A program made the translations under genes and the position numbers. Positions 44,563 to 54,263 of a DNA stretch of 64,000 bases are shown one piece after another. The notes beneath the pieces were generated by a model. It was not told where the DNA came from and searched no databases. It saw only the letters and a list, made by a program, of their open reading frames with translations. Within the stretch, counting starts at the first letter, position 1. Each line of letters begins with the position of its first letter. Source of the DNA: JALSRK01 sp964461995 (GTDB lineage Bacteria; Acidobacteriota; Terriglobia; Bryobacterales; Bryobacteraceae); assembly GCA_964461995.1 (NCBI GenBank), contig CAYWXL010000013.1, forward strand, positions 1 through 64,000, written 5' to 3'.

Positions 44563-47004
44563 ATGACGAGAGACGTGCAACACAAAGAGCCAACGTACGA
44601 CGCCGACAGCATCCAAGTGCTCGAGGGTCTGGAGGCGGTACGGCTGCGGCCAGCGATGTATATCGGCTCGACCGGGGAGTACGGACTCCACCATCTGGTC
44701 TACGAGGTCGTTGATAACGCTGTGGACGAGGCGTTGGCTGGCTATTGCACGGAGATCCGCGTCACGATCCATATCGACAATTCCGTCACTGTCCAGGACA
44801 ACGGGCGGGGAATCCCGGTAGACGTCATGCCCGAGGAGGGAGTGTCGGCGGCTCAGGTCGTGATGACGAAGCTCCACGCCGGCGGAAAGTTTGACACGAA
44901 TGCGTACAAGGTTTCTGGTGGACTCCACGGCGTCGGCGTGAGTTGCGTGAACGCGCTTTCGGAGTACTTGAAGCTCGAGATCTGGCGCGATGGCTACGCC
45001 TGGGAGCAGGAGTACGAGCGCGGCGTCCCCAAGGGTCCGTTGAAGCGGATCGGTAAAGCGGGCCGCAAGACGGGAACTCGGATCACCTTCCGTCCGGACG
45101 CGACGATCATGAAGGTGACCGAGTTCAATTACGACACCCTCGCGCAGCGGCTGCGCGAGTTGGCATTCCTGAACAAGGGGCTGCGCATTCATCTCACGGA
45201 TGAGCGCCAGGATCCGGTCAAGGAGCACGAGTTCTATTACAAGGGAGGACTGGCCGAGTTCATCCGCCATTTGAACAAGGGCAAGAACGTACTACACGAC
45301 AAGCCGATCTACTTCGAAGGCGACCGGGAACTCCCTGACGGCAAGCTCCTGCACATGGAGATCGCGCTCCAGTACAACGACAAGTACAACGAGACTGTCT
45401 TCAGCTTCGCCAACAACATCAACACGATCGAGGGCGGCAGCCACTTGAGCGGCTTCCGGAAGGCGCTGACGAGAACGATCAACCAGTACGGCCAGCAAGC
45501 TGGCTTGTTCCGGGATTTCAAGGGCAACTTGACAGGTGACGACGTCCGTGAAGGGCTGACGGCGGTGGTGAGCGTTAAGCTGCCGCAACCGCAGTTCGAA
45601 GGGCAGACCAAGAGCAAGCTGAACAACGACATCCAGGGTGAGGTCGAAAAGTTTGTCAACGAGAAGCTGGCCGAGTACTTCGACAAGCACCCGCCAGTGA
45701 TGCGGAAGATCGTCAGCAAGGCGATCGAGGCCGCCCGGGCGCGGGAGGCGGCTCGGAAAGCGCGCGACCTCACCCGTCGGAAAGGCGCCCTCGACTCGGG
45801 CGGACTTCCCGGGAAGCTGGCCGACTGCCAGGAGCGGGATCCGGAGCGCTGCGAGCTGTTTCTGGTGGAGGGGGAGTCGGCCGGGGGAACGGCGAAGAGC
45901 GGCCGCGACCGGCGCTACCAGGCGATTTTGCCGTTGCGGGGCAAAATCTTGAACGTCGAGAAGGCCCGGTACGACAAGATGCTGAGCCACGAGGAGATCC
46001 GGTCGATGATCACCGCCATCGGCACCGGCATCGGCGACAAGGACTTCGACATCAAGAAGCTTCGCTACGGCAAGATCATCATCATGACCGACGCCGACGT
46101 GGACGGTTCGCACATCCGGACCTTGTTGCTCACTTTCTTTTTCCGGCACATGCAGGAGCTCATCACCCACGGCCACGTCTACGTCGCGCAGCCGCCACTG
46201 TACCGGATCAAGAAAGGCCGGAGCGAGAAATATATCAAAGACGACCGGGAGTTCACCCAGGAGATCCTTCGCCGAGCGACGGAAAACCTCAAGGTGAAGG
46301 TCACCAGAAACGGCAGCGGGCCGGGTGAGGAGCTGGAGCTGGAAGGAGCCACGCTCCGCAAGTTCCTCAGCCGGCTGGATGAGTACGAGCAGATCTTTCG
46401 CCGGGTGGAGCGCCGCCTCCGGGATGCGCGTGTCGTTGAGATCATCGCGCGGCCGGACTTGGCGCTGGACACGAAGGAGCATTTTTCGACGAAACAGAGC
46501 CTGCGGCCGCTGCTGGAAGCGCTGAAGGAGGCGGGCCTGAAACCGGAGTTGGCGCCGGACGAGGAACACTCGGCTTGGAGGGTGGTCTTCCGGGACGCCA
46601 CGAACGCCCCGCGGTTCATCGACGTCGAGTTGAGCGAACTGCCTGAGTACCGGCGGCTGCGGCAACTGGCCGCTGAGGTAGCTCGCTACAACCACCCGCC
46701 GTTCCTCGTGAGCCGGAACGGCGAGACGTCGGTGCAACAGAACTGGCGCGACCTGCTGGCGTTCGCCAAAGCGGAGGGCACGCGCGACTGCACGGTGCAG
46801 CGTTACAAGGGGCTCGGCGAAATGAACGCTGAGCAGCTTTGGGAAACGACGATGAACGCCGAGACCCGGACGTTGCTCAGAGTTGAACTGCGGGACGTGG
46901 TGGAGAGCGAGGAGATCTTCTCCACACTGATGGGGGAGAACGTGGAAAACCGCCGCCGCTTCATTGAGGAGAACGCTCTCGACGTCCGCAACCTGGACAT
47001 CTAG
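44563..47004 (+). CDS. gyrB: DNA gyrase subunit B
   Basis: An 813-residue gyrase B subunit. The GHKL ATPase domain has EVVDNAVDEA, DNGRGIPV and GGLHGVGVS. The TOPRIM domain has LFLVEGESAGGTAKSGRDR and MTDADVDGSHIRTLLL. About 160-170 extra residues lie between the TOPRIM halves and the C-terminal QRYKGLGEMN, so this is the longer E. coli-like form. Start ATG has GGGAG upstream. No gyrA is in the window. Confidence 0.98.
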   Translation: MTRDVQHKEPTYDADSIQVLEGLEAVRLRPAMYIGSTGEYGLHHLVYEVVDNAVDEALAGYCTEIRVTIHIDNSVTVQDNGRGIPVDVMPEEGVSAAQVVMTKLHAGGKFDTNAYKVSGGLHGVGVSCVNALSEYLKLEIWRDGYAWEQEYERGVPKGPLKRIGKAGRKTGTRITFRPDATIMKVTEFNYDTLAQRLRELAFLNKGLRIHLTDERQDPVKEHEFYYKGGLAEFIRHLNKGKNVLHDKPIYFEGDRELPDGKLLHMEIALQYNDKYNETVFSFANNINTIEGGSHLSGFRKALTRTINQYGQQAGLFRDFKGNLTGDDVREGLTAVVSVKLPQPQFEGQTKSKLNNDIQGEVEKFVNEKLAEYFDKHPPVMRKIVSKAIEAARAREAARKARDLTRRKGALDSGGLPGKLADCQERDPERCELFLVEGESAGGTAKSGRDRRYQAILPLRGKILNVEKARYDKMLSHEEIRSMITAIGTGIGDKDFDIKKLRYGKIIIMTDADVDGSHIRTLLLTFFFRHMQELITHGHVYVAQPPLYRIKKGRSEKYIKDDREFTQEILRRATENLKVKVTRNGSGPGEELELEGATLRKFLSRLDEYEQIFRRVERRLRDARVVEIIARPDLALDTKEHFSTKQSLRPLLEALKEAGLKPELAPDEEHSAWRVVFRDATNAPRFIDVELSELPEYRRLRQLAAEVARYNHPPFLVSRNGETSVQQNWRDLLAFAKAEGTRDCTVQRYKGLGEMNAEQLWETTMNAETRTLLRVELRDVVESEEIFSTLMGENVENRRRFIEENALDVRNLDI

Positions 47005-47464
47005 AATCCACGGCGGCCCTTGAGCCTGTCCCTTGCGCATTTCCTGCCCATGTTCGCTCAGCGCCCGGATATCGCCGCCTTAGGGCTCAGGGCCTCGCGG
47101 ATCATCTCAAGGTTGGTCTCGTATTACCGATTTAGAGAATCAAGGGGGGAAATGTGTGGTGATCGGGCGGCGCGTGAGCGCCGGCGGCGGAACGCCGGCA
47201 CGGGCTTGGCGGGAGGCGAAGCAGCGCGGGAGTCCTTGAGAGCCATCCGCTTGCGGTATCGATTTTCCCGGCTTTGCTCCATACTGGAACGAGCAACCGG
47301 GTGGGAGGGTTTGTGAAGGCCCGGGAGCCGGGCAGTAGAAAACACCGGATCCGTCATCGCCGGTGGCGCATTGGAGATCTCCAGTGGACAACGGCGGCCA
47401 CGCAGAGACGGCCCGGAGGCCATGCCTCGCCTGCGGACTGTATCCGGTCGCAAGCGAGGATGTC
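47005..47464. other. Intergenic region with possible structured leader
   Basis: 460 bases without a supported gene. A long-range 8-base match (TCTCAAGG 47105-47112 with CCTTGAGA 47234-47241) could close a domain that contains two GC hairpins, including GCCGGCG with CGCCGGC around GCGGAA. This is upstream of a hybrid kinase gene. It does not match a riboswitch family I know. GAGG 6 bases before ATG 47465 is the ribosome site. Confidence 0.35.
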
Positions 47465-49981
47465 ATGAATATTTGCTTGCTCATCCGGTCTTCTCCTGAT
47501 GCGGTCCTTCTCGTGGACGCGCAGAGCCTCGAAATCCTGGACGCGAACCAGCACGCCGAGGCCTTGTTCGAGATGCGTTGCGAGCAGTTGCGGCGCGCCG
47601 GCGTGGCGGGCTTGCTGGCGGAGGAGCAAGGGGAAGGACGTTCCCGGGCCGAGGTGATCGCCGAACTCCGCATGCGCCTCGGCGATGACCAACTCCACCA
47701 GGACGAGTACGTCACCTGCAGCCCCGGAAGGGGCCGTTTCTTCACTGAGACCCGGATCGTGCCGCTCCCGGGCGGGGCCGGGCGGCGGATGGCCCTGTTG
47801 AGTTTCGTGGACGTCACTGCGCGAAAACGCGCCGAGGAGAAGTTGCGTGAAAGCGAGGCTCGTTACCGGACGCTATTCGAGGCGGCGAACGACGCGATCT
47901 TCCTCGTCAAGGGCGACCGTTTCGTGGACTGCAATCCCAAGACTTTGGAGATGTTCGGGGGCAGCAGGAGCGAAATCATCGGAGCATCACCATATGCTTT
48001 GTCCCCGCCGGAGCAGCCGGACGGATCAAAGTCGGACGTGAAGGCGATGAAGTACATCGAGAAAGCCCTTTCCGGGGAGCCGCAGCGCTTCGAGTGGAGG
48101 CACCGGCGTTTAGACGGCGCGCTCTTCGATACGGAGGTGAGCCTGAACCCGGTCACGCTCGGCGGCGAGGTGCTGCTGCAGGCCATCGTCCGGGATATCA
48201 CACAGCGCAAACAGGCTGATGAAGCGCTTCGGATAGGGAGTGTCTTCGAGCGTTTGGTGACCAGCGTGTCGGCCCGGTACATCCAGAGTCCCGCTGAGCG
48301 GGTATACGACGCCATTGAGCAGGCTCTCATGGAGATCGGGGAGTTTGCAGGGGTGGACCGCAGCTACGTCTTCGTCTTCTTACCGGAGGGAGACCAGGTT
48401 CAGTGCATCGCAGAGTGGGCGCGGCCCGGCGTGAAACGCCACGGAGGCTTTGGCGCCAAGCCGGTCTCCTTGAAGGCGCACGATTGGTGGCGTGGCTGCA
48501 TGGAGCGCAATGAGGTCATCCACGTCCAGACGCTCGGCGAGTTGCCCGCTGAGGCGGAGGCCACGCGGGCCGCTTTCGAGGAGATGGGGGCCCGGTCCGT
48601 ACTTCACGTTCCGATGTTCTACGGCGACAGGCTCATCGGTTTTATGGGGTGGTCCTCGGTGACCGAAGAGCGGAAGTTCTCCGAAGGCAGCATTGCCCTC
48701 CTGCGCGTGGTGGCGGAGATCACGGCCGGCGCCCTCGAACGCCGTCGGCGTGAGCTCGAGTTACGGGAAGCAAAGAAGGCTGCGGAGGCCGCGAACGAGG
48801 CCAAGAGCCGTTTCCTGGCCAACATGAGCCATGAGATCCGCACGCCGCTGAACGGGATCCTCGGTATGGCGCGGCTGCTTCGGGACGCAGGCCTGACACC
48901 GGCTCAACTGGACATGGCGGAGACAATCGAAGAGTCTGCCCAGGCTCTCATCCGCGTCGTGGATGACATCCTGGAGTTCTCAAGGATCGACCGGGGGCGT
49001 ATCGAGTTCAAGCACGCCCCGTTCGACCTGCGGGCGGTTCTGGAGGAGGCGCTGCACCTCGTCCAGCCGGCCGCTACGAAAAAAGACCTTCGCCTGGAGC
49101 TTCGTTACAGCGGGACGCTGCCGCGGCGGTTCGTGGGCGACATGGGCCGGCTCCGACAGGTGATGCTGCACTTGCTGGGGAATGCGATCAAGTTCACGGA
49201 CCGGGGAAGCGTAGCGCTCGAGGTGGACGAGGCTTACAATTGGGCCACCCGGCGGATGGTCCGGCTGTCGGTACGTGACACCGGCATCGGCATCCCAGTG
49301 GAGAAGCAGCGGTTATTGTTCGAGAAGTTCACCCAATTGGACAGCTCGACGAGCCGCCGCTACGGCGGGACGGGGTTGGGCTTGGCGATCTCGAACGGGC
49401 TGGTGCGGCTGATGGGAGGGCGGATCACGGTGGAGAGCCAACCTGGGCGGGGTTCGACGTTCACCGTGACTCTTCCGCTCGAACCGGTCGAGAACGAGGG
49501 CGCGGGCGGTGAGGGCATCCGCCGGGAGATGTCCAAGGCCGGGTCCCCGCGGCGCCCGGCGCCGGCGGGGGAAGACATCCGCCCGGACAGCCCTTTCGCC
49601 GGACGGCGGGCGCTTCTGGTCGAAGACAACCCAGTGAATCGGAAGGTTGGAGCGGGGCTGCTGGCGAAACTCGGCTTCGCCGTAGATGTTGTCAACGATG
49701 GACGCCAGGCTTTGGAGACCATTGCCGCCAAGAAATACGACGTCGTGATGATGGACTGCCAGATGCCCGGGATGGACGGGCTGGAAGCCACGCGCCGGTT
49801 ACGCGCCATGGGTTCGGAGGCCGCCAAGACACTGGTGATCGCCATGACGGCGTACTCCCTGCAGGAAGACCGCGCTCGCTGCTTGGCGGCGGGGATGGAC
49901 GATTACGTCAGCAAGCCGATCCGGCTGGAAGAACTGAAAACCGTGCTGTCCCGGCACCTCACGCCGTGCGGCCCCTCATGA
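47465..49981 (+). CDS. PAS-PAS-GAF hybrid sensor histidine kinase
   Basis: An 838-residue soluble kinase. Order: PAS 1 (about 1-115), PAS 2 (about 125-245), GAF (about 265-430), HisKA with H456 in MSHEIRTPLNG, HATPase with NAIKFTD, DTGIGIP and GTGLGLAI, and a C-terminal receiver with D764 in MMDCQMPGMDG. Start ATG 47465 has GAGG 6 bases upstream. No membrane segment is seen, so it senses a cytoplasmic signal. No partner regulator is adjacent. Confidence 0.93.
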   Translation: MNICLLIRSSPDAVLLVDAQSLEILDANQHAEALFEMRCEQLRRAGVAGLLAEEQGEGRSRAEVIAELRMRLGDDQLHQDEYVTCSPGRGRFFTETRIVPLPGGAGRRMALLSFVDVTARKRAEEKLRESEARYRTLFEAANDAIFLVKGDRFVDCNPKTLEMFGGSRSEIIGASPYALSPPEQPDGSKSDVKAMKYIEKALSGEPQRFEWRHRRLDGALFDTEVSLNPVTLGGEVLLQAIVRDITQRKQADEALRIGSVFERLVTSVSARYIQSPAERVYDAIEQALMEIGEFAGVDRSYVFVFLPEGDQVQCIAEWARPGVKRHGGFGAKPVSLKAHDWWRGCMERNEVIHVQTLGELPAEAEATRAAFEEMGARSVLHVPMFYGDRLIGFMGWSSVTEERKFSEGSIALLRVVAEITAGALERRRRELELREAKKAAEAANEAKSRFLANMSHEIRTPLNGILGMARLLRDAGLTPAQLDMAETIEESAQALIRVVDDILEFSRIDRGRIEFKHAPFDLRAVLEEALHLVQPAATKKDLRLELRYSGTLPRRFVGDMGRLRQVMLHLLGNAIKFTDRGSVALEVDEAYNWATRRMVRLSVRDTGIGIPVEKQRLLFEKFTQLDSSTSRRYGGTGLGLAISNGLVRLMGGRITVESQPGRGSTFTVTLPLEPVENEGAGGEGIRREMSKAGSPRRPAPAGEDIRPDSPFAGRRALLVEDNPVNRKVGAGLLAKLGFAVDVVNDGRQALETIAAKKYDVVMMDCQMPGMDGLEATRRLRAMGSEAAKTLVIAMTAYSLQEDRARCLAAGMDDYVSKPIRLEELKTVLSRHLTPCGPS

Positions 49982-50004
49982 AAAACGCCGGGGTCGGAAA
50001 ATGT

Positions 50005-50022
50005 TATCATGATGCCTGCATG
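50005..50022 (+). promoter_or_regulatory. -10-like TATCAT box next to the der start
   Basis: TATCAT at 50005-50010 lies 9 bases before ATG 50020, with no Shine-Dalgarno. It fits the leaderless pattern of this window. Confidence 0.4.
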
Positions 50023-51381
50023 GAGCTGCGTCAGGGGCTCCCCACAGTAGTGATTCTGGGGCGTCCCAATGTCGGCAAGTCCACCCTCTTCAACCGTATC
50101 CTGGGCAATCGGCGGTCCATCGTGGGTGACGAGCCGGGAATCACCCGCGACCGCATTACTGGAGAGGCCGAGTTCCGGGGCAAGTACTTCCGCCTGATCG
50201 ATACTGGGGGCCTTGTCGTCCACGAAGACGAGGCAATCCCGGCCGAGATCTTCCGCCAGGCCCGAAAGGCGATCGAGGAGGCGGATCAGATTATCTTCCT
50301 GATCGACGGGCGCGCCGAGATCACGGGGACAGACCGGGAGCTCGCCCAGATGCTGCAGAGGCTGGGCAAACCTGTAACCGTAGCCGTAAACAAGATCGAT
50401 GTGCCCTCCCGTGAGAGCTTGGCGCACGAATTCTTCAGCCTCGGATTCCAGAACTTGTTCGCTGTGTCCGCCGAGCACGGGCTCGGGGTGGAGGAACTAC
50501 TGGAGCACGTGACGCGGGACTTCCCGGAGGCCGAGGCAGAAAGGGGCGAGGCTCTCCAGCTCTGCATCAAGGTGGCGATCGTAGGCCGGCCGAACGTAGG
50601 CAAATCCACGTTGCTGAACGCGCTGACAGGGGGCGACCGGGCGATCGTCTCATCGGTTCCCGGGACCACTCGGGACGCCGTCGATGAGTCTGTCCTGCGC
50701 GATGGCGTCCGGTACGTTTTCGTGGACACTGCCGGGATCCGCCGCAAGGGCAAGACCCGGCTCATGGCTGAAAAGCTGAGCGTCGTGATGGCCCAGCGGC
50801 ACCTCCGGATGGCGCAGGTCGTGCTGCTGGTCTTGGATGCTACGACAGGCGTCGTGAATCTGGACGCGACAATCGGCGGCTACGCTCATGAGAGCGGAAG
50901 GTCGATCATCTTGTGCGTGAACAAGTGGGATGCAGCGCCGAACAAGGACAAAGCCGCGTTCATCGAGCAGCTTCGCTGGCAGCTCAAGTTTCTCGACTAC
51001 GCCCCCATCGCTTTTCTCTCGGCAAAGACCGGAGCCGGCGTCAGCCAGCTTTTCCCGCTGATCCGAAGAGGGTACGAGGCGGCGTCGAAACGCATCCCAA
51101 CGGGGGAACTCAACCGGTTTCTGCAATCTTTGGAGTTGGAGAAAGACCTGCATGTGAAGTACATGACGCAGGTCTCGGTCAGGCCGCCGACCTTTGTGGT
51201 ATTCACGGACCAGGTGCGGGAGCTGCATTTCTCCACGCAGCGCTACATCGCCAACCAGATCCGGAAAGAGTTCGGGTTTCCAGGCACGCCGATCGTCATC
51301 AAGGAGCGCACCAAGCCGAAACGTGAGTTCAAGGGCGGCGAACGCAAGCCAGTCCGCCGGTCCCGCGGGAAGCCGCGTTAG
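50020..51381 (+). CDS. der: Double-domain GTPase Der (EngA)
   Basis: A 453-residue GTPase for 50S ribosome assembly. Both G domains are intact: the first with GRPNVGKS at about 14-21 and DTGGLV, the second with GRPNVGKS and DTAGIRRKG near residues 188-240. The C-terminal KH-like domain (about 355-453) ends in a lysine/arginine-rich tail. ATG 50020 fits the family start; upstream codons are inside the previous gene. Confidence 0.97.
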   Translation: MELRQGLPTVVILGRPNVGKSTLFNRILGNRRSIVGDEPGITRDRITGEAEFRGKYFRLIDTGGLVVHEDEAIPAEIFRQARKAIEEADQIIFLIDGRAEITGTDRELAQMLQRLGKPVTVAVNKIDVPSRESLAHEFFSLGFQNLFAVSAEHGLGVEELLEHVTRDFPEAEAERGEALQLCIKVAIVGRPNVGKSTLLNALTGGDRAIVSSVPGTTRDAVDESVLRDGVRYVFVDTAGIRRKGKTRLMAEKLSVVMAQRHLRMAQVVLLVLDATTGVVNLDATIGGYAHESGRSIILCVNKWDAAPNKDKAAFIEQLRWQLKFLDYAPIAFLSAKTGAGVSQLFPLIRRGYEAASKRIPTGELNRFLQSLELEKDLHVKYMTQVSVRPPTFVVFTDQVRELHFSTQRYIANQIRKEFGFPGTPIVIKERTKPKREFKGGERKPVRRSRGKPR

Positions 51382-51432
51382 GTTTCTCGACCGGGCGTAG
51401 TAGGAGCGTCGTCGTCCTGGGCAACGGCAGGA

Positions 51433-52797
51433 TTACCCGAGACTCACGCGCGGGTCGGGCTCCTCCCAGGCGTCGGCCCGGGTGCGGCGCCGCCGGTGTT
51501 TGCGGTACGGTTTCAGGCCCATGTTACCCAGCACGATGTAGCCGGCGAATCCCGCGGCACAGGCCAGCACGGCAGCGGGCTGAGCCAGACGCTGGAAATG
51601 CTCCGGTATCGGCATCAGGTGCAGCGTGCCGGCCAGGACGCCGAGGACCCAGGCGCCGAAGCCCGCGTAGTTGACGCCTGGGCGGGTATGAGGCCAGCGC
51701 CGCTCGTGTTGCCAATAGTCGGCCGCCATGATGCCGCACAAAGGGGCGCAGAGTGCTCCGGTGACGGTGATGAAAAGCGAAAGATTTCCTGGAAGGCCGG
51801 ACAAGGCGGTCAGAGCGGCGACGGCGGCGGCCGCCGCGGTGAGCGCAGGACGCGGGAGGCCGGGGAACATCACCTTGAAGCTGTCAACAGCGAGCCAGGC
51901 GATAAACCATGAGGCGGGCGCTGCGCCAGCCAGCAAGAACACGGGAATCAACGTGGCCGCAGCGCCGCCGAGGCCGGCGGCGGAGGACAGGAAGGCGAGT
52001 CTTTGTATGTCCGGATTCAAGGCCTTGGCGCCAGCGACGGTGAGCAGAGCCAACAGGCCGGCCCCGACGGCCGGAGCCGCGATGCTCAGTAGCCCTGTCC
52101 GCCGAAGGTCACGCTTCGACGGAAGGTAGCGGGTCACCGCCGGAGAGACCGCAGCGAAGGGAGCGAAGAAGGCGGTCACCAGATGCACTGTGTAAGCGAA
52201 GCCGAAGAGAGGTTCCGGCAGTTCCATCTCCCACTCCGCTATACCGGGGCCCGCAGCGATGAGGCCCGCAAAGAGTGCGAAAATCGCGAGAGCTCCCAGG
52301 ACAAAGGCGACGATCGCAATTCTTCGGAGGCCTGCGTGGGCCGCAGCGGCGAATGCCGCGATCCAAACCACGGCAATTCCTGCGCGCACCGCCGCGGCGG
52401 CGCCCTGTTCAACGCGGAGCAGGATGGCTACCGTCTCGCCTACGTAATAGCCAGCCGTTCCCAGCCATGCGGAGACCACCAGCGCGAGGAGCGGGCCGGG
52501 GATCACGAGACCGCCCCGGCTGCCGAAGGTCGAGCTCCCGAGCACCCCGGCGGGATAGCCGGTTTGCATTCCCATGGCGCCGGGGATCAGGAAGAACAGA
52601 AAGTGGCTGGCGAGGGCGCCGGCCAACAGTCCCAGAAAGACCGTGCCGTAGGGAGCGCGATCCACGGTGCCGGAGGCAAGGTCCTGATAATAGCCGACCC
52701 AAAGGAACAGCGCGACGAAGCAAGGCAAAGCCCACCGGTACCACGGAGTGCGGTTTGTCGGTGGGTTCGGTTTGGTCTTGACAAGATAGGCACGCAT
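51433..52797 (-). CDS. NCS1-type nucleobase/cation symporter
   Basis: A 454-residue inner-membrane permease with about 12 helices. It has the NCS1-like N-terminus (PCFVALFLWVGYYQDLA), and GMQTGYPAGVLGSSTFGSRGG in the region that binds substrate in CodB/PucI-type proteins. Substrate is probably a nucleobase or related compound; this is family inference. ATG 52797 is used because upstream TTG lacks a ribosome site. It is downstream of the DUF302-like gene on the same strand (68-base gap). Confidence 0.75.
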   Translation of the reverse strand: MRAYLVKTKPNPPTNRTPWYRWALPCFVALFLWVGYYQDLASGTVDRAPYGTVFLGLLAGALASHFLFFLIPGAMGMQTGYPAGVLGSSTFGSRGGLVIPGPLLALVVSAWLGTAGYYVGETVAILLRVEQGAAAAVRAGIAVVWIAAFAAAAHAGLRRIAIVAFVLGALAIFALFAGLIAAGPGIAEWEMELPEPLFGFAYTVHLVTAFFAPFAAVSPAVTRYLPSKRDLRRTGLLSIAAPAVGAGLLALLTVAGAKALNPDIQRLAFLSSAAGLGGAAATLIPVFLLAGAAPASWFIAWLAVDSFKVMFPGLPRPALTAAAAAVAALTALSGLPGNLSLFITVTGALCAPLCGIMAADYWQHERRWPHTRPGVNYAGFGAWVLGVLAGTLHLMPIPEHFQRLAQPAAVLACAAGFAGYIVLGNMGLKPYRKHRRRRTRADAWEEPDPRVSLG

Positions 52798-52865
52798 CGG
52801 CGTCTGTTTTCCGCGTTTCGCTCGAGCGCCCGGACCAGTCTGATCTGGGCGAAAACGAAGAGAAC

Positions 52866-53408
52866 TCAACCGCCAGGTGCGTCCGGCTCACCAGTTCCCG
52901 CCAGATCCTCGATCTTTGTTCCGTGACAATCGATCCGCTGGGGGATCGACCGGCGCATAGACACCTGATCCTCCCGAGCGCCGGGATCTCTTCCCGGCCC
53001 CTCACGGGCGGTGGCCGGTCTTGACTCGACGCGAGCCGCGTCCCGCATGAATTCCAGCAGAAGCGTCTCTAGCGGGGCCACGAGGCGATCGAGATCAGGC
53101 CGGTTCAGCGAGCTACAGAAGTGGCGGGGGGACATCGACTCGAGCACTACTCCACGCTCGTCCTGGATCGCCGCAATCCGGCATGGCAGAAACGCCGCAA
53201 ATCGGATGTCGGCGGCGAGCAATGCTCCGTAGAGCTCGGTATGGCAGATGCCGAACGAGATTGCGGCCTGGGCGGACCGGCGGGCCTCTTCGCTCAGCAA
53301 GGCGTCGAACGGCGTGATCGAAATGACATGAATGCCGTGTTGAGGGGCGACGCGCGATAGAGCGCCTTCTACCTCATGCAATTTGAGTCCCGACGTTACT
53401 TGAATCAT
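52866..53408 (-). CDS. DUF302-like protein
   Basis: A 180-residue protein with the DUF302 pattern: a strand-helix start (IQVTSGLKLHEVEGAL), then ISFGICHTELYGALLAADIRFAAFLPCRIAAIQDE in sections and a C-terminal helix around LETLLLEFMRDAA. The family may bind small ligands or metals in thiol/oxidation contexts, and its Cys-containing LPC is typical. About 45 residues at the end are low complexity and may be unstructured. Start ATG 53408 has GGGAGG just upstream. An upstream ATG (53429) is a repeat of the same first codons. Confidence 0.7.
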   Translation of the reverse strand: MIQVTSGLKLHEVEGALSRVAPQHGIHVISITPFDALLSEEARRSAQAAISFGICHTELYGALLAADIRFAAFLPCRIAAIQDERGVVLESMSPRHFCSSLNRPDLDRLVAPLETLLLEFMRDAARVESRPATAREGPGRDPGAREDQVSMRRSIPQRIDCHGTKIEDLAGTGEPDAPGG

Positions 53409-53429
53409 CCCGCCTCCCACTTGAATCAT
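53398..53429. repeat. 11-base direct repeat at the DUF302 gene start
   Basis: ACTTGAATCAT occurs at 53398-53408 and 53419-53429, exactly 21 bases apart (two helical turns). Each copy encodes the same start (Met-Ile-Gln-Val) on the minus strand. It may be an operator pair or a small duplication that created a second start. Confidence 0.55.
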
Positions 53430-53502
53430 ACTCCACGGGGTGCAGTCCCCGAAAGAAATGGATCCCTGCGGTTCGGCGCGTCCGAGTGTGGAGACCGCGT
53501 TT

Positions 53503-54207
53503 TCACGGGGTGCGGCTGACGTAGAAGTCTACGTTTACTACAGGGGTGGTCTGAAGGCGGCGCGCGACTGTGCTGAAGGCGAGCAGAGAGCGGGCTTCCG
53601 AGAGAGTTCTCGCGGCGTTTGCCGTGACGGTGAGACGGTAGCGATCCGCCTGGTAGGAATAGCTGTAATCGATATAACGGAGGTTACCCGCACGAGCCAG
53701 ATCCACGAGTACGTCCCAGAAGCTCCGGCGGCGCAACCAAGGCCTCTTGACCAGAGCGTCTTGGCGCAGCTCAAGCGCGCCGCCGTGGGCGAAGTGCAGT
53801 ACGATGATTCGGCAATGCTCTGGAGCAAAAGGGCGGTCGGGGTCGGGGTCGGGATAGCGGCGAAAGAGGGCGGCGAGTTCAGTATCGTCGGGTGAACAGC
53901 TCTCCCAGCGGTATCGTGAGGCCCCGGCCACAAGCGTCCCGCTCTCGAGCAGCCTCCGCACACGATCCGCATCTTTGCCGACCTGCGCAACGATCGCATC
54001 CATGAGTTCCTGAATCGGCATCTCACGGACCACGGCGGGCGTAATGCTGATCGCCCCGGCTTCGTCCGAGAGCAGCCTGACTCGAATTACCTTGGGCAGC
54101 GGCATGGCTTCGGGGAGGAAGGAAGTCTCTCCGTTCATCATATCCGCAACCGTGCGGCAGGGAGGCCGGCTCCCGGAAGGGACCGGTGCGGCGGAGGCCA
54201 GCGGCAT
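53503..54207 (-). CDS. Protein of unknown function
   Basis: A 234-residue soluble protein with no signal peptide or known domain. It contains IRVRLLSDEAGAISITPAVVREMP, a FRRYPDPDPDRPFAPEHC proline stretch and a strand-rich end near YSYSYQADRYRL and VNVDFYVSRTP. Start is uncertain (54207, 54138 or 54105). It diverges from the small plus-strand gene with a shared 56-base region. Confidence 0.55.
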   Translation of the reverse strand: MPLASAAPVPSGSRPPCRTVADMMNGETSFLPEAMPLPKVIRVRLLSDEAGAISITPAVVREMPIQELMDAIVAQVGKDADRVRRLLESGTLVAGASRYRWESCSPDDTELAALFRRYPDPDPDRPFAPEHCRIIVLHFAHGGALELRQDALVKRPWLRRRSFWDVLVDLARAGNLRYIDYSYSYQADRYRLTVTANAARTLSEARSLLAFSTVARRLQTTPVVNVDFYVSRTP

Positions 54208-54263
54208 CGTACAATACTCGCCGTAGCCTCAGCTTTCGGTTGCCGCCGAGAGGGTCATGGACG

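Noticed and set aside
45292..47040. 582-codon open frame antisense to gyrB
   Set aside because: It mirrors gyrB codons, has no family similarity that I recognise and no ribosome site.
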